Shown: one piece after another, positions 1-6,021 of the stretch
How positions within the stretch are numbered: the first letter of the stretch is position 1
How the letters are laid out: each line of letters opens with the position of its first letter
From: Alphaproteobacteria bacterium
Lineage (GTDB): Bacteria > Pseudomonadota > Alphaproteobacteria > RF32 > CAG-239
Reading direction: 5' to 3'
NCBI GenBank assembly: GCA_024408895.1
Contig: JAKSUO010000055.1
Coordinates: 1 to 7,839 of the forward strand
DNA length: 7,839 nt
Translations under genes and position numbers: made by a program
The notes under the pieces: generated by a model
The model's database searches: none
The model's input: the letters and a program-made list of their open reading frames with translations, nothing else
What the model was told of the DNA's origin: nothing

Positions 1-523
1 TGCTCTTGAGGGTGAGGGCATTAAGAACTGCATCGCTTACCCTCACGTAAGGGAGGTTAGCGATGTGTTCCATCTTGGTCTTGCAAACCAGGATATTACC
101 ATCCTCGCAAGGATAGTAGAACACCTTGGAATCAATCCAACGGCTTGAAGTTGCGTTTTCACGCTCGTTCTTACCGCCGGTTCGACCATTGTTCGCAAAC
201 TCAAGACTAAGATACTCTTGATCCGCAAGGATCTGGTACTTTTTCTTTACTGGGAAGAAGACTGCATATCCTGAAAGGTTATGCTTATCTTCGCCGTTTT
301 CTAGCTCTACGTCAATAGCGATAGAATCGCCGAAATTATTGACATTGACATTCACAGACCAGCCCTTTTCGACTATCACTGTATCTGTGATCTCGATTGT
401 GTCCTCCTCAATAATTTTTTCGGAAGACATTTTTACAAGCCCCTCGTCCTCTGAACAGGATGAAAGACCACAAACTACGCACATAAGTGCGATTGCCATT
501 GTTGCCAAGAAATTTCTTTTCAT
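1..523 (-). CDS. Putative outer-membrane/surface lipoprotein, 3' end outside window
   Basis: Read on the minus strand from the ATG at 523, this frame stays open for 174 codons to the window edge, so the C-terminus is missing. The N-terminus is a lipoprotein signal: basic MKRN, a hydrophobic stretch to about residue 20, then the lipobox LSSC with Cys23 as the lipidation site. The next residues are SEDE, an acidic run like the surface-export signal known in Bacteroidetes lipoproteins. The mature part, from about residue 45, looks beta-rich (alternating hydrophobics in WSVNVNVNNF and IAIDVELE) and matches no family I recognise. There is no clear Shine-Dalgarno site. Codon use is richer in G+C than the genes to the right: bases 1-120 hold 58 G/C (48%), against 15/60 in 1201-1260 inside infC. 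Lipoprotein nature is well supported; function is unknown. Foreign origin is an inference. Confidence 0.8.
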   Translation of the reverse strand, partial: MKRNFLATMAIALMCVVCGLSSCSEDEGLVKMSSEKIIEEDTIEITDTVIVEKGWSVNVNVNNFGDSIAIDVELENGEDKHNLSGYAVFFPVKKKYQILADQEYLSLEFANNGRTGGKNERENATSSRWIDSKVFYYPCEDGNILVCKTKMEHIANLPYVRVSDAVLNALTLKS

Positions 524-673
524 ACTCTGAATTTTTAAACTGTTAATATTTTTAATTTATTATTCTTATTTATTTCAATATTATCATCAAAATTCCATCG
601 GAAAGCAAATTTTTCAATACTTTCCCATAAATATAGCTGAAGTAATAGAACATAGATAATATTTTAATCATTG

Positions 674-705
674 TAAAGGTAGCATATTTTTTACGGTATT
701 GCAAG
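674..705 (-). promoter_or_regulatory. Candidate Bacteroidetes-type promoter for the lipoprotein
   Basis: On the minus strand, TACCTTTA (674-681) resembles the Bacteroidetes -7 box TAnnTTTG. A CTTG (702-705) lies 20 bases upstream of it, resembling the -33 box TTTG. This is the Bacteroidetes promoter layout rather than the TTGACA/TATAAT type used elsewhere in the window. The implied leader to the ATG at 523 is long (about 140-150 bases) and AT-rich. Each box has one mismatch to consensus, so this is a suggestive match only. Confidence 0.4.
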
Positions 706-909
706 CATTTTTTTTAAAAAATCGTAAAAATTTTGACAAATTGACTTTTTCTGCAACAGCCTGACACATTCTCATGTAAAGGCAAATAATCTAAGCATTT
801 TTACACAACAAACACCACCGGGATATTGCCGTATTCTTGACATAAATAAAAACAACAAAAAAACAATGACCCTAAAACAAAATATTTTGCATATATAACG
901 CGTTTTTAC

Positions 910-942
910 TTGATAATAATAATTTGTCGGTTATTATATAAT
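910..942 (+). promoter_or_regulatory. Candidate sigma70-type promoter of infC
   Basis: TTGATA (910-915) is followed after 16 bases by TATTAT (932-937). A perfect TATAAT at 937-942 overlaps it but would be 21 bases from the same -35. Either -10 would start transcription close to 944-950, just before the ribosome binding site at 959. That favours the ATG at 978 over the upstream GTG at 945 as the infC start. Confidence 0.5.
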
Positions 943-958
943 TAGTGTTTAATTTTTT

Positions 959-965
959 AGGAGGT
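959..965 (+). promoter_or_regulatory. Ribosome binding site of infC
   Basis: AGGAGGT is a near-perfect Shine-Dalgarno sequence ending 12 bases before the ATG at 978. The spacing is a little long, but no other start codon lies at a better distance. The in-frame GTG at 945 lies upstream of this site and would make the site itself part of the coding sequence. Confidence 0.75.
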
Positions 966-977
966 AAAAAACTATAT

Positions 978-1505
978 ATGGCCGACACACAACATAACGA
1001 CGATGAAATGCTCATCAATGAAAATATTAAGGCCAAACAGGTGCGCTTAATTGATGCTAATAACGAAAACCGCGGGGTTGTTTCTATTCAAGAAGCCCTC
1101 GCTATTGCCGAGGAAGAAGGACTGGATTTAATTGAAATTTCCCCTCAAGCTGTTCCACCGGTTTGCAAAATTTTGGACTTTGGTAAATTCCGCTACGAAC
1201 TGCAAAAACGTAAAAATGAAGCCAAGAAAAACCAAAAAATTGTTGAAATTAAAGAACTTAAAGTTCGTCCGGGAATAGAGGCGCACGACTACGATGTAAA
1301 AGTTAAACAAGCAAAAAAATTTTTAGAACAAGGAAATAAAGTCAAATTCACCATGCGTTTCAAAGGTCGCGAACTCAGCGCCAATGATATGGGAAAACAA
1401 ATTTTAAACAAGTTTTTGGAAGATTTGGAGGGCTTGTGTAAAGTGGATTCAGAAATGAAACTTGAAGGCCGACAAATTACTATGGTGCTGGCACCGCAAA
1501 AATAA
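978..1505 (+). CDS. infC: Translation initiation factor IF-3
   Basis: IF3 binds the 30S ribosomal subunit, keeps it apart from 50S and checks start-codon/initiator-tRNA pairing. The 175-residue product (from ATG 978) has the normal length and both domains. The N-domain contains INENIKAKQVRLID and LDLIEISPQAVPPVCKILDFGK, followed by a lysine-rich linker helix. The C-domain begins at IKELKVRP, continues with HDYDVKVKQAKKFLEQGNKVKF and RFKGRE, and ends in EGRQITMVLAPQK. The frame extends upstream to a GTG at 945, but the Shine-Dalgarno site at 959-965 argues for 978. Many bacteria start infC with AUU for autoregulation; here the start is a plain ATG. There is no thrS before it and no rpmI-rplT after it; a terminator follows at once. 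Sequence style is alphaproteobacterial. Confidence 0.97.
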   Translation: MADTQHNDDEMLINENIKAKQVRLIDANNENRGVVSIQEALAIAEEEGLDLIEISPQAVPPVCKILDFGKFRYELQKRKNEAKKNQKIVEIKELKVRPGIEAHDYDVKVKQAKKFLEQGNKVKFTMRFKGRELSANDMGKQILNKFLEDLEGLCKVDSEMKLEGRQITMVLAPQK

Positions 1506-1525
1506 TAATTTCAAGCAAATATAAC

Positions 1526-1560
1526 AAAAAAACGCATACATTCACTGTAGGCGTTTTTTT
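1526..1560. terminator. Bidirectional rho-independent terminator
   Basis: AAAAAAACGC (1526-1535) pairs with GCGTTTTTTT (1551-1560). The inner TACA/TGTA pair extends the stem after one mismatch, leaving a TTCAC loop. A and T runs on both sides let it end infC on the plus strand and the convergent gene at 1565-1915 on the minus strand. Confidence 0.88.
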
Positions 1561-1564
1561 GTTG

Positions 1565-1915
1565 TCAAAGGAGTGCATCTTGCGCCAGCTCCTTGGAATA
1601 GACCGATCGGTAGTAAATATCGGCTACATAAGTTTTTGGTACTCTGACCTCATACCCTGAGCCGGTAAAAACAACCTCATCTCCTTCAACCTTGCGATCT
1701 GCTTTGTAAGCATGATATGACACGGGGAAAGAGCCAATTTGGACAAATGTACGTGCGGCAACATCTATCACCTTGTTATTATCCGCAAGGCCGACACCGA
1801 GACGCACATTTTCACCTTGAAAAGAGCGTTCAACCAGAATACACCAGTAGACGCCAACAGTTTTCGGAATTCGGTAAAAATCCCGAAAAAACTTCAAATT
1901 AAAACTATTTTTCAT
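1565..1915 (-). CDS. Small protein of unknown function (116 residues)
   Basis: I do not recognise this protein. It starts at the ATG at 1915 and ends with a TGA at 1565-1567, just before the terminator it shares with infC. It is basic at the N-terminus (MKNSFNLKFFRDFYRIPK), has no signal peptide or membrane segment, and looks beta-rich. Residues around WCILVER, VRLGVGL, EGDEVVF and YEVRVPKTYVADIYYR suggest short strands joined by turns. The gene is supported by a near-consensus promoter (1941-1969), a matching terminator and its full-length open frame. There is no Shine-Dalgarno site and the implied leader is only about 20 bases. It is divergent from the 665-residue gene. It may be distantly related to the protein at 4089-4385, which shares a C-x-x-VER motif and a later GDE[VL] strand. 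Confidence 0.72.
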   Translation of the reverse strand: MKNSFNLKFFRDFYRIPKTVGVYWCILVERSFQGENVRLGVGLADNNKVIDVAARTFVQIGSFPVSYHAYKADRKVEGDEVVFTGSGYEVRVPKTYVADIYYRSVYSKELAQDALL

Positions 1916-1940
1916 AACATAATAATTTTACGTTGCCGAC

Positions 1941-1969
1941 TTTATAACACAAAAAAGACAAAATGTCAA
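1941..1969 (-). promoter_or_regulatory. Sigma70-type promoter of the 116-residue gene
   Basis: On the minus strand a perfect TTGACA (1964-1969) is followed after exactly 17 bases by TATAAA (1941-1946). Transcription should start near 1934, giving a very short leader before the ATG at 1915. Its -35 box lies 17 bases from the -35 box of the divergent promoter, so the two are back to back and could share control. Confidence 0.82.
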
Positions 1970-1986
1970 ATATTATTTACAAAATC

Positions 1987-2015
1987 TTGACAGAATATTT
2001 TAAATCTGTTATATT
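1987..2015 (+). promoter_or_regulatory. Sigma70-type promoter of the 665-residue gene
   Basis: A perfect TTGACA (1987-1992) is followed after 17 bases by TATATT (2010-2015). Transcription should start near 2022, immediately ahead of the AAGGAAG ribosome binding site (2027-2033) that serves the ATG at 2039. Confidence 0.85.
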
Positions 2016-2038
2016 GCGTATAAAGAAAGGAAGTTATA

Positions 2039-4036
2039 ATGGCACAAATTCCATATACAGCAGAAATTAAAAGCAAAAAAATATCATCTGATTTAGCTAC
2101 CAGATTACAGCATTTTTTGCTGATTCAAAAGCTGATTGAGGCAATGAGCCATGCTGGAAATACACCCCAAAATATCCAAGAATTGCAAACATTCGGTGAT
2201 GAAATCAAAACACTTTATAACGGATATATGAATGATAAACTCTCTGCCGAACAAACTCAAACCGCCGACAAAGTTTTTGCTGATGAAAAATTAATGGATT
2301 TGGCCGATAAACTTTCAGAAAGCACCGATTCGGAGAAAAAACTTGAAATGGTGCGTGGCTATGCCGTGCCAAAATTTACCGCAATCGCGCTAAAACAAGC
2401 CGGATATGATACAATTGCTGAAGGGAATTGCACCAATACAGCTTTGAATTTGCCCGGCACACTCTTTATTATTTTGGAAAAAGAAAGCAAAAAAATTGAT
2501 TCGGAAGATTTTGCCCACCGAATTGTTAACGGCAATTTAGATACTCAAGAAATACCTCTGGCAGTTAATACCTTGCAAGCAGCTAAGCAAAAAGTTATTG
2601 AACGTTTGCGCACCGATTGGCAAACCTATACCGATTCGCGCACACCAAACGCTAATATTGAAGCGAACCGAAACGCTTTTGAAGATTTGCTCGGTGATCG
2701 CATGGAAATTAATTACAAAGCTTATCCGGAGCTGCATAATGTTTTGCTTTGTATTCGCGATGATTTTAGCGCTAAAGATGTCGGTTCAAAACAGGTGTTC
2801 TTAAAAATGGTCGGCAATATGCTGGACTGCGGGCAATCTGCGGTAAAGAACGATTCAACAACCGCTATTCGCAAAAATACCGACTACAATGATTTTATTA
2901 AATTGGTAAAACAACAATACCCGAATGACAGCGACAATGTAATTAACACAATGTTGGGTATTAACGCAAATACCGATACCAAAGAAGTTGAAAAATTGCG
3001 CCGTGAAGCCTTTGAGAAAAAATCCAAAGAGCTGTATTGCAAATTTGTCAGCGCGGTTTTGGTTAAGAAGTATGACCAAAACAACGATGAACACACCAAC
3101 AATTTTGATTATCAACAATATATTGATGTCAATATCGCCGGTTATATCAGCGATATGAAGAAAAACGGTGAAAATAACATTGCAAACAACCTGCATTTGG
3201 TGGATGAAAGAAAAGCTTCTTCGCTTAAAGACATTATTGATGACACGGCAGAAAATCAAATTATTTCTGTACACCACAAAACACCCGTTGCTTCAGTGGT
3301 GCCGATTTATGTTAAATTACATCCGGAACTTCATAAAGATACATTAAAGATACGCGATTTTATAAATGAGATCAAAAAGCGCTGTCCGAATGCCGCGGAA
3401 AAATATACGGAAAATGATTTGCTGACCATCGGTTTCGGATTATCGGTTTTTCCGGAAGAAAGCAAAAAGGACAAGCCGTCAGATATTCTTAAAATAACCG
3501 ACGAAAAAAAGCGTACACAGGCTCGGCAAACACTTGCCAATAAAAATGCAATTTATGATCTGTATCAGCAGTATTTTCCGCTGAGTGACGTTGATAAATT
3601 AAAGGCTAAGGAAGAAATTTTACGCATGGCCAACGATCCGAGTGAACATATGCTGCCGATTGGTAAAGATGTTCACCAAAACAGCGAGCCAAACGGCCAT
3701 ATCATAATGATTAAGCAAAATGAACAAATTGTTTCAGTTGTGAAAAACGTCAGCAAGCTTACCGGAAAAGAAACAATAGAAAAAGTGAATGATATGACGA
3801 TTTTATCCGCTCAATACGAAAAAAGTAAGCTTGAGAAGATTTTGCCGAAGTTAAAATCAACTTTCAATAAGGCTTTAGCGGAATACAACAGAACCGAGAA
3901 TTCTATCATAACGCAGCGCGTTATAGTGAAGTTTCCGGAAACGAAGTTCATTCAAAAAGTCCGCGAAAATCTTAATTCCAACCGCCGCGGGCTGACGATA
4001 GACAGTATAAGACAGGAAATCGGTTTAGCAAAATAA
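2039..4036 (+). CDS. Large soluble protein of unknown function (665 residues)
   Basis: I do not recognise a family. The start is well defined: promoter at 1987-2015, AAGGAAG at 2027-2033, ATG six bases on. The product is hydrophilic and rich in Lys, Asn, Asp and Glu. It has no signal peptide and no convincing membrane segment, so it is probably cytoplasmic or exported by a signal-independent route. It appears largely helical; an early stretch (about residues 15-105, including KLSAEQTQTADKVF and KLMDLADKLSES) looks like amphipathic helices. The few cysteines (for example in EGNCTNTA and LDCGQ) form no recognisable metal or catalytic motif. It stands alone between a divergent promoter and a strong terminator. 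Length, uniform codon use and clean signals make it a real gene. An effector or a lineage-specific structural protein are both possible, but neither is shown by the sequence. Confidence 0.85.
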   Translation: MAQIPYTAEIKSKKISSDLATRLQHFLLIQKLIEAMSHAGNTPQNIQELQTFGDEIKTLYNGYMNDKLSAEQTQTADKVFADEKLMDLADKLSESTDSEKKLEMVRGYAVPKFTAIALKQAGYDTIAEGNCTNTALNLPGTLFIILEKESKKIDSEDFAHRIVNGNLDTQEIPLAVNTLQAAKQKVIERLRTDWQTYTDSRTPNANIEANRNAFEDLLGDRMEINYKAYPELHNVLLCIRDDFSAKDVGSKQVFLKMVGNMLDCGQSAVKNDSTTAIRKNTDYNDFIKLVKQQYPNDSDNVINTMLGINANTDTKEVEKLRREAFEKKSKELYCKFVSAVLVKKYDQNNDEHTNNFDYQQYIDVNIAGYISDMKKNGENNIANNLHLVDERKASSLKDIIDDTAENQIISVHHKTPVASVVPIYVKLHPELHKDTLKIRDFINEIKKRCPNAAEKYTENDLLTIGFGLSVFPEESKKDKPSDILKITDEKKRTQARQTLANKNAIYDLYQQYFPLSDVDKLKAKEEILRMANDPSEHMLPIGKDVHQNSEPNGHIIMIKQNEQIVSVVKNVSKLTGKETIEKVNDMTILSAQYEKSKLEKILPKLKSTFNKALAEYNRTENSIITQRVIVKFPETKFIQKVRENLNSNRRGLTIDSIRQEIGLAK

Positions 4037-4049
4037 ATTTTATGCAACA

Positions 4050-4086
4050 AAAAAACTCGGGAATTCAAATTATTCCCGAGTTTTTT
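4050..4086. terminator. Bidirectional rho-independent terminator
   Basis: CTCGGGAAT (4056-4064) pairs perfectly with ATTCCCGAG (4072-4080) around a 7-base loop. The stem is flanked by an A run (4049-4055) and a T run (4081-4086). It ends the 665-residue gene on the plus strand and the convergent small gene at 4089-4385 on the minus strand, the same arrangement as after infC. Confidence 0.92.
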
Positions 4087-4088
4087 AA

Positions 4089-4385
4089 TCAGCCGAAATG
4101 TACATTCCACCAACGTTCGACTCTGTTGCAACGGCGCGGATTATTCCACTCATCACCATAGCCGTCAACATAGAGTTCGTCACCGGGTTGCAGAGATTTC
4201 ACCGTCTCGTAGGCTTTCGCGGTATAGCGGGGATTGTTGCGATCGATAACGACTCTGAACGTCATTCTCTTGTTGGCAAAAATTCCGCGACGACGAAAGC
4301 GAACATACAGCTTTACCCTGTCCGAGGTAACACCCTTGCGCTCCACAATTGCACAATACATCGGAGCTTCTAATTCAACTTCCAT
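4089..4385 (-). CDS. Small basic protein of unknown function (98 residues)
   Basis: I do not recognise this protein. It starts at the ATG at 4385 and stops just before the shared terminator. It is strongly basic in its first half (VKLYVRFRRRG, ANKRMTFRVVIDRN) and looks like an all-beta fold. It ends with LQPGDELYVDGYGDEWNN and a tryptophan-containing tail (VERWWNVHFG). The strand pattern is loosely like an OB or SH3-type barrel, but that is only an impression. There is no signal peptide or membrane segment. A near-consensus promoter lies upstream at 4428-4455, but there is no Shine-Dalgarno site. An overlapping plus-strand frame at 4098-4373 has no start signals and is a shadow. It shares YxC-like and CxxVER features with the protein at 1565-1915. 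Confidence 0.7.
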   Translation of the reverse strand: MEVELEAPMYCAIVERKGVTSDRVKLYVRFRRRGIFANKRMTFRVVIDRNNPRYTAKAYETVKSLQPGDELYVDGYGDEWNNPRRCNRVERWWNVHFG

Positions 4386-4427
4386 AATTGTAAAATTTTA
4401 AGGTTAATAATACAAGTAACTGCCCTG

Positions 4428-4455
4428 AGTATAGCATTTTTCGCCACATTGTCAA
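4428..4455 (-). promoter_or_regulatory. Sigma70-type promoter of the 98-residue gene
   Basis: On the minus strand a perfect TTGACA (4450-4455) is followed after 16 bases by TATACT (4428-4433). Transcription should start near 4421, about 36 bases before the ATG at 4385. Confidence 0.8.
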
Positions 4456-4727
4456 ACTGTTTTTCCTGAGATAAATAATAAGATTTTTCATTTAATTAAA
4501 TTTATATATTGTTTATTTCTTATTTTAAATATTGACAACGGTGCGATTTTATGATTCGCTGTAATTATCAATATGGGCGTGTATTCATTCGTGTGAAATT
4601 ATAGCAGAAACAATCGTATATACCCGAGGCGAAACAATCACATCCATATTAACAAAAAGAATTAACTTATTTATGAGAGGCTATAAATGTTTAAATTAAT
4701 TATATTCAAAATGAAAGGAAACATACG
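4456..4727. other. AT-rich intergenic region and leader before the toxin-like gene
   Basis: No gene is supported here. The region separates the divergent 98-residue gene from the toxin-like gene and must contain the promoter of the latter. A TTGACA at 4532-4537 has no acceptable -10 box at 16-18 bases, so the promoter cannot be placed. If transcription does start near there, the leader would be about 150 bases. The Shine-Dalgarno site AAAGGA (4714-4719) lies eight bases before the ATG at 4728. Confidence 0.5.
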
Positions 4728-5597
4728 ATGTATGAAAAATATAAATCGCCGTTTGGTTACCAAGTGGGTGACAACGGCATAGACAGCTACGGAGTTGACC
4801 ATAGCGGTTTTACACTCAGAGATGAGATAGAGTATCAAACGGCACGCGATAATCGCGAAAGCCAAATGATGCAGATGTATAATCAGCAGGGGATTATGGA
4901 AAATTATCCGCAATATACAACCAACTTTTGGGGTTATGTCGGTAATAACTACGGCTTCGGCAGTTCTAATATAAGCTCGGCCATCAGTACCCATCCGGCA
5001 ATGAACACCACGCCGACACCTTTGCAAACGGTACAAACACAAATACCGCAAGCACAAACGTCTGTATCATCTATCAACAGTGATCCGAATTGCTACATAG
5101 AATTCAATGGTCAAGATGTTGATTTGTATAAATATGGGCAGAATGATGGCACCAGATTACAAAATGGACAATTACAAAATAACCTAAGTGGTCAATCTGG
5201 CGGCGACGATTATCAGAGCAGAATATATCAGGATGTACCCGACAAAGGACCTATTCCAGAAGGTACTTATTATGCCAATCAAAATCAAAGGCAGAATATT
5301 ACTTTCGCAGATGCCCTTATTGGAACTGGAGTAAAAGCCCTTAATGGAATAGGTATTCCGATAAACAGGGGAAAATGGAAAGGAGGTCCTATTTCGTGGG
5401 GCACCAGTCGTGTCTGGTTGAGACCAGACGCAAATACCAATACTTATGGGCGATCTGGTTTTTCTATTCATGGCGGATTAACTAAAGGTTCCGCCGGCTG
5501 TATAGATATTCCATGGCAAACCGGAAAATTGAATAATTATTTGGATAACTGTCAAGATTCCGTGCCGGTGTACGTGAAATATCCTGATAATTGGTAA
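4728..5597 (+). CDS. Tlde1/DUF2778-like L,D-transpeptidase-fold putative toxin
   Basis: The 289-residue product has three parts. Residues 1-80 are a polar, Tyr/Asn/Gln-rich region with no signal peptide. Residues about 85-118 are a low-complexity Thr/Pro/Gln/Ser linker. Residues about 122-289 form the enzyme domain, opening with CYIEFNGQDVDLY and containing SGQSGG, GPIPEGTYY (174-182) and IHGG...GSAGCIDI. His248 and Cys258 are the expected catalytic pair. This order (EFNG strand, SG, GPIP-G-Y, HG, S-x-GCI) is that of the DUF2778/Tlde1 family. Studied members are type VI secretion effectors that cut or alter peptidoglycan stem peptides in the periplasm. With no signal peptide, it would need a dedicated export route; no secretion genes lie in the window. 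Start supported by AAAGGA at 4714-4719. A terminator and four paralogous membrane-protein genes follow, plus a copy of its last 61 codons. A housekeeping peptidoglycan enzyme is less likely given the linker and context. Confidence 0.8.
   Translation: MYEKYKSPFGYQVGDNGIDSYGVDHSGFTLRDEIEYQTARDNRESQMMQMYNQQGIMENYPQYTTNFWGYVGNNYGFGSSNISSAISTHPAMNTTPTPLQTVQTQIPQAQTSVSSINSDPNCYIEFNGQDVDLYKYGQNDGTRLQNGQLQNNLSGQSGGDDYQSRIYQDVPDKGPIPEGTYYANQNQRQNITFADALIGTGVKALNGIGIPINRGKWKGGPISWGTSRVWLRPDANTNTYGRSGFSIHGGLTKGSAGCIDIPWQTGKLNNYLDNCQDSVPVYVKYPDNW
5412..5597 (+). repeat. C-terminal tip of the toxin-like gene, duplicated at 6034-6219
   Basis: These 186 bases (61 codons plus stop) align without gaps to 6034-6219. 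I count 28 base differences (about 85% identity). Of the 26 codons that differ, 20 are synonymous; the six amino-acid changes are V/I, A/T, S/T, N/S, N/D and D/E. Similarity fades within about ten bases upstream of 5412. It continues downstream into the terminator hairpin. Confidence 0.93.
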
Positions 5598-5611
5598 TTA
5601 AATAAGAGCAG

Positions 5612-5639
5612 AAAGGCAAGAAAATAATTCTTGTCTTTT
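5612..5639 (+). terminator. Probable terminator after the toxin-like gene
   Basis: AAAGGCAAGAA (5612-5622) pairs with TTCTTGTCTTT (5628-5638) around the loop AATAA, with one G-T wobble. The T run is short (TTTT), so termination may be partial. It is homologous to the stronger hairpin at 6220-6260, which follows the duplicated tip. Confidence 0.65.
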
Positions 5640-5658
5640 GGCTTGTTTATGATACGAT
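5631..5658 (+). promoter_or_regulatory. Candidate promoter of the first membrane-protein gene, overlapping the terminator
   Basis: TTGTCT (5631-5636), in the right arm of the hairpin, is followed after 16 bases by TACGAT (5653-5658). The same geometry (TTGCCT, 16 bases, TATTAT) occurs at 6246-6273 before the second membrane-protein gene. This would let the protective gene be made independently of the toxin. Both boxes are imperfect, so this is tentative. Confidence 0.4.
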
Positions 5659-5691
5659 TAAACCAGATTTAATTATAAGGATATATCTTGA

Positions 5692-6021
5692 ATGAATAAA
5701 ACGAAACAATGCATTAAAGAAACACTTGAATTACTGTGGCAATTTAAGTGGTATATCGCTTTTGATTTTATAATTTTTATGTTATTACTCTCAGAATATT
5801 TTAATCCCCCTTCAATAGATGATATGATTTGGAAGAGTGAAGCCATGAGAGGAACATGGAATTATCAAAATCAGCAAGTATATGTGCAAAGTTGTAAATA
5901 TGGTTTAGTTATTTCTGCATTATTTTTTCTTGTAGGAACCAGTAATATGCGTAACCATCCGCTATTAGCCAAATTGATATTTCTATTTCCATTATATATT
6001 GGATGGTTTGGAATTTTGTAG
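5692..6021 (+). CDS. Small three-helix membrane protein, candidate immunity protein (paralogue 1)
   Basis: 109 residues; ATG preceded by AAGGA (5677-5681). Family marks are LLWQFKWY (14-21) and GTSNMRNHPLLAKLIF (82-97). Hydrophobic segments lie at about 22-35, 70-81 and 93-109. By the positive-inside rule the basic N-terminus and the MRNHPLLAK turn face the cytoplasm. The loop between helices 1 and 2 (about 36-68, with RGTWNYQNQQVY) then faces the periplasm. It lies 94 bases after the toxin-like gene, past the terminator. Position, membrane location and multiplication of paralogues downstream suggest immunity to the peptidoglycan-attacking enzyme; this is inference, since I know of no characterised relative. 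Its TAG stop is followed, in the same frame, directly by the toxin-tip remnant. Its C-terminus is slightly shorter than those of the paralogues, so a recombination breakpoint may have trimmed it. Confidence 0.82.
   Translation: MNKTKQCIKETLELLWQFKWYIAFDFIIFMLLLSEYFNPPSIDDMIWKSEAMRGTWNYQNQQVYVQSCKYGLVISALFFLVGTSNMRNHPLLAKLIFLFPLYIGWFGIL

Larger units (their letters stand above)
524..977. other. Intergenic gap between lipoprotein and infC
   Basis: No gene is supported in this AT-rich gap between two divergently read genes. Its left part (to ~705) carries the putative promoter and leader of the lipoprotein gene. Its right end (910-965) carries the infC promoter and ribosome binding site. The middle (about 720-905) has A and T runs and an isolated TTGACA (837-842) without a convincing -10 partner. 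I see no tRNA, inverted repeat or insertion-sequence end. If the lipoprotein region is foreign, the junction should lie in this middle part. Confidence 0.6.

Noticed and set aside
339..530. Plus-strand 63-residue frame opposite the lipoprotein
   Set aside because: It is the shadow of the lipoprotein signal-peptide region; the minus strand encodes a clear lipobox.
945..977. Upstream in-frame GTG start for infC
   Set aside because: It would turn the AGGAGGT ribosome binding site into coding sequence and lies at or before the likely transcription start.
1717..1990. Plus-strand open frames opposite the 116-residue gene
   Set aside because: No start signals, and they run into the divergent promoters; the minus-strand frame is the one with expression signals.
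2855..3277. Long antisense open frame within the 665-residue gene
   Set aside because: The apparent hydrophobic protein is the antisense of Asn/Lys/Asp-rich codons in an AT-rich gene and has no start signals.
4098..4373. Plus-strand open frame opposite the 98-residue gene
   Set aside because: It begins just after a terminator with no promoter or ribosome binding site; the minus-strand frame has a near-consensus promoter and a matching terminator.
4532..4565. TTGACA as promoter of the toxin-like gene
   Set aside because: No -10-like hexamer lies at 15-19 bases; the nearest candidates are at 12 and 22 bases.
4671..5057. Antisense open frame over the start of the toxin-like gene
   Set aside because: No promoter or ribosome binding site, and the sense frame has a recognisable domain.
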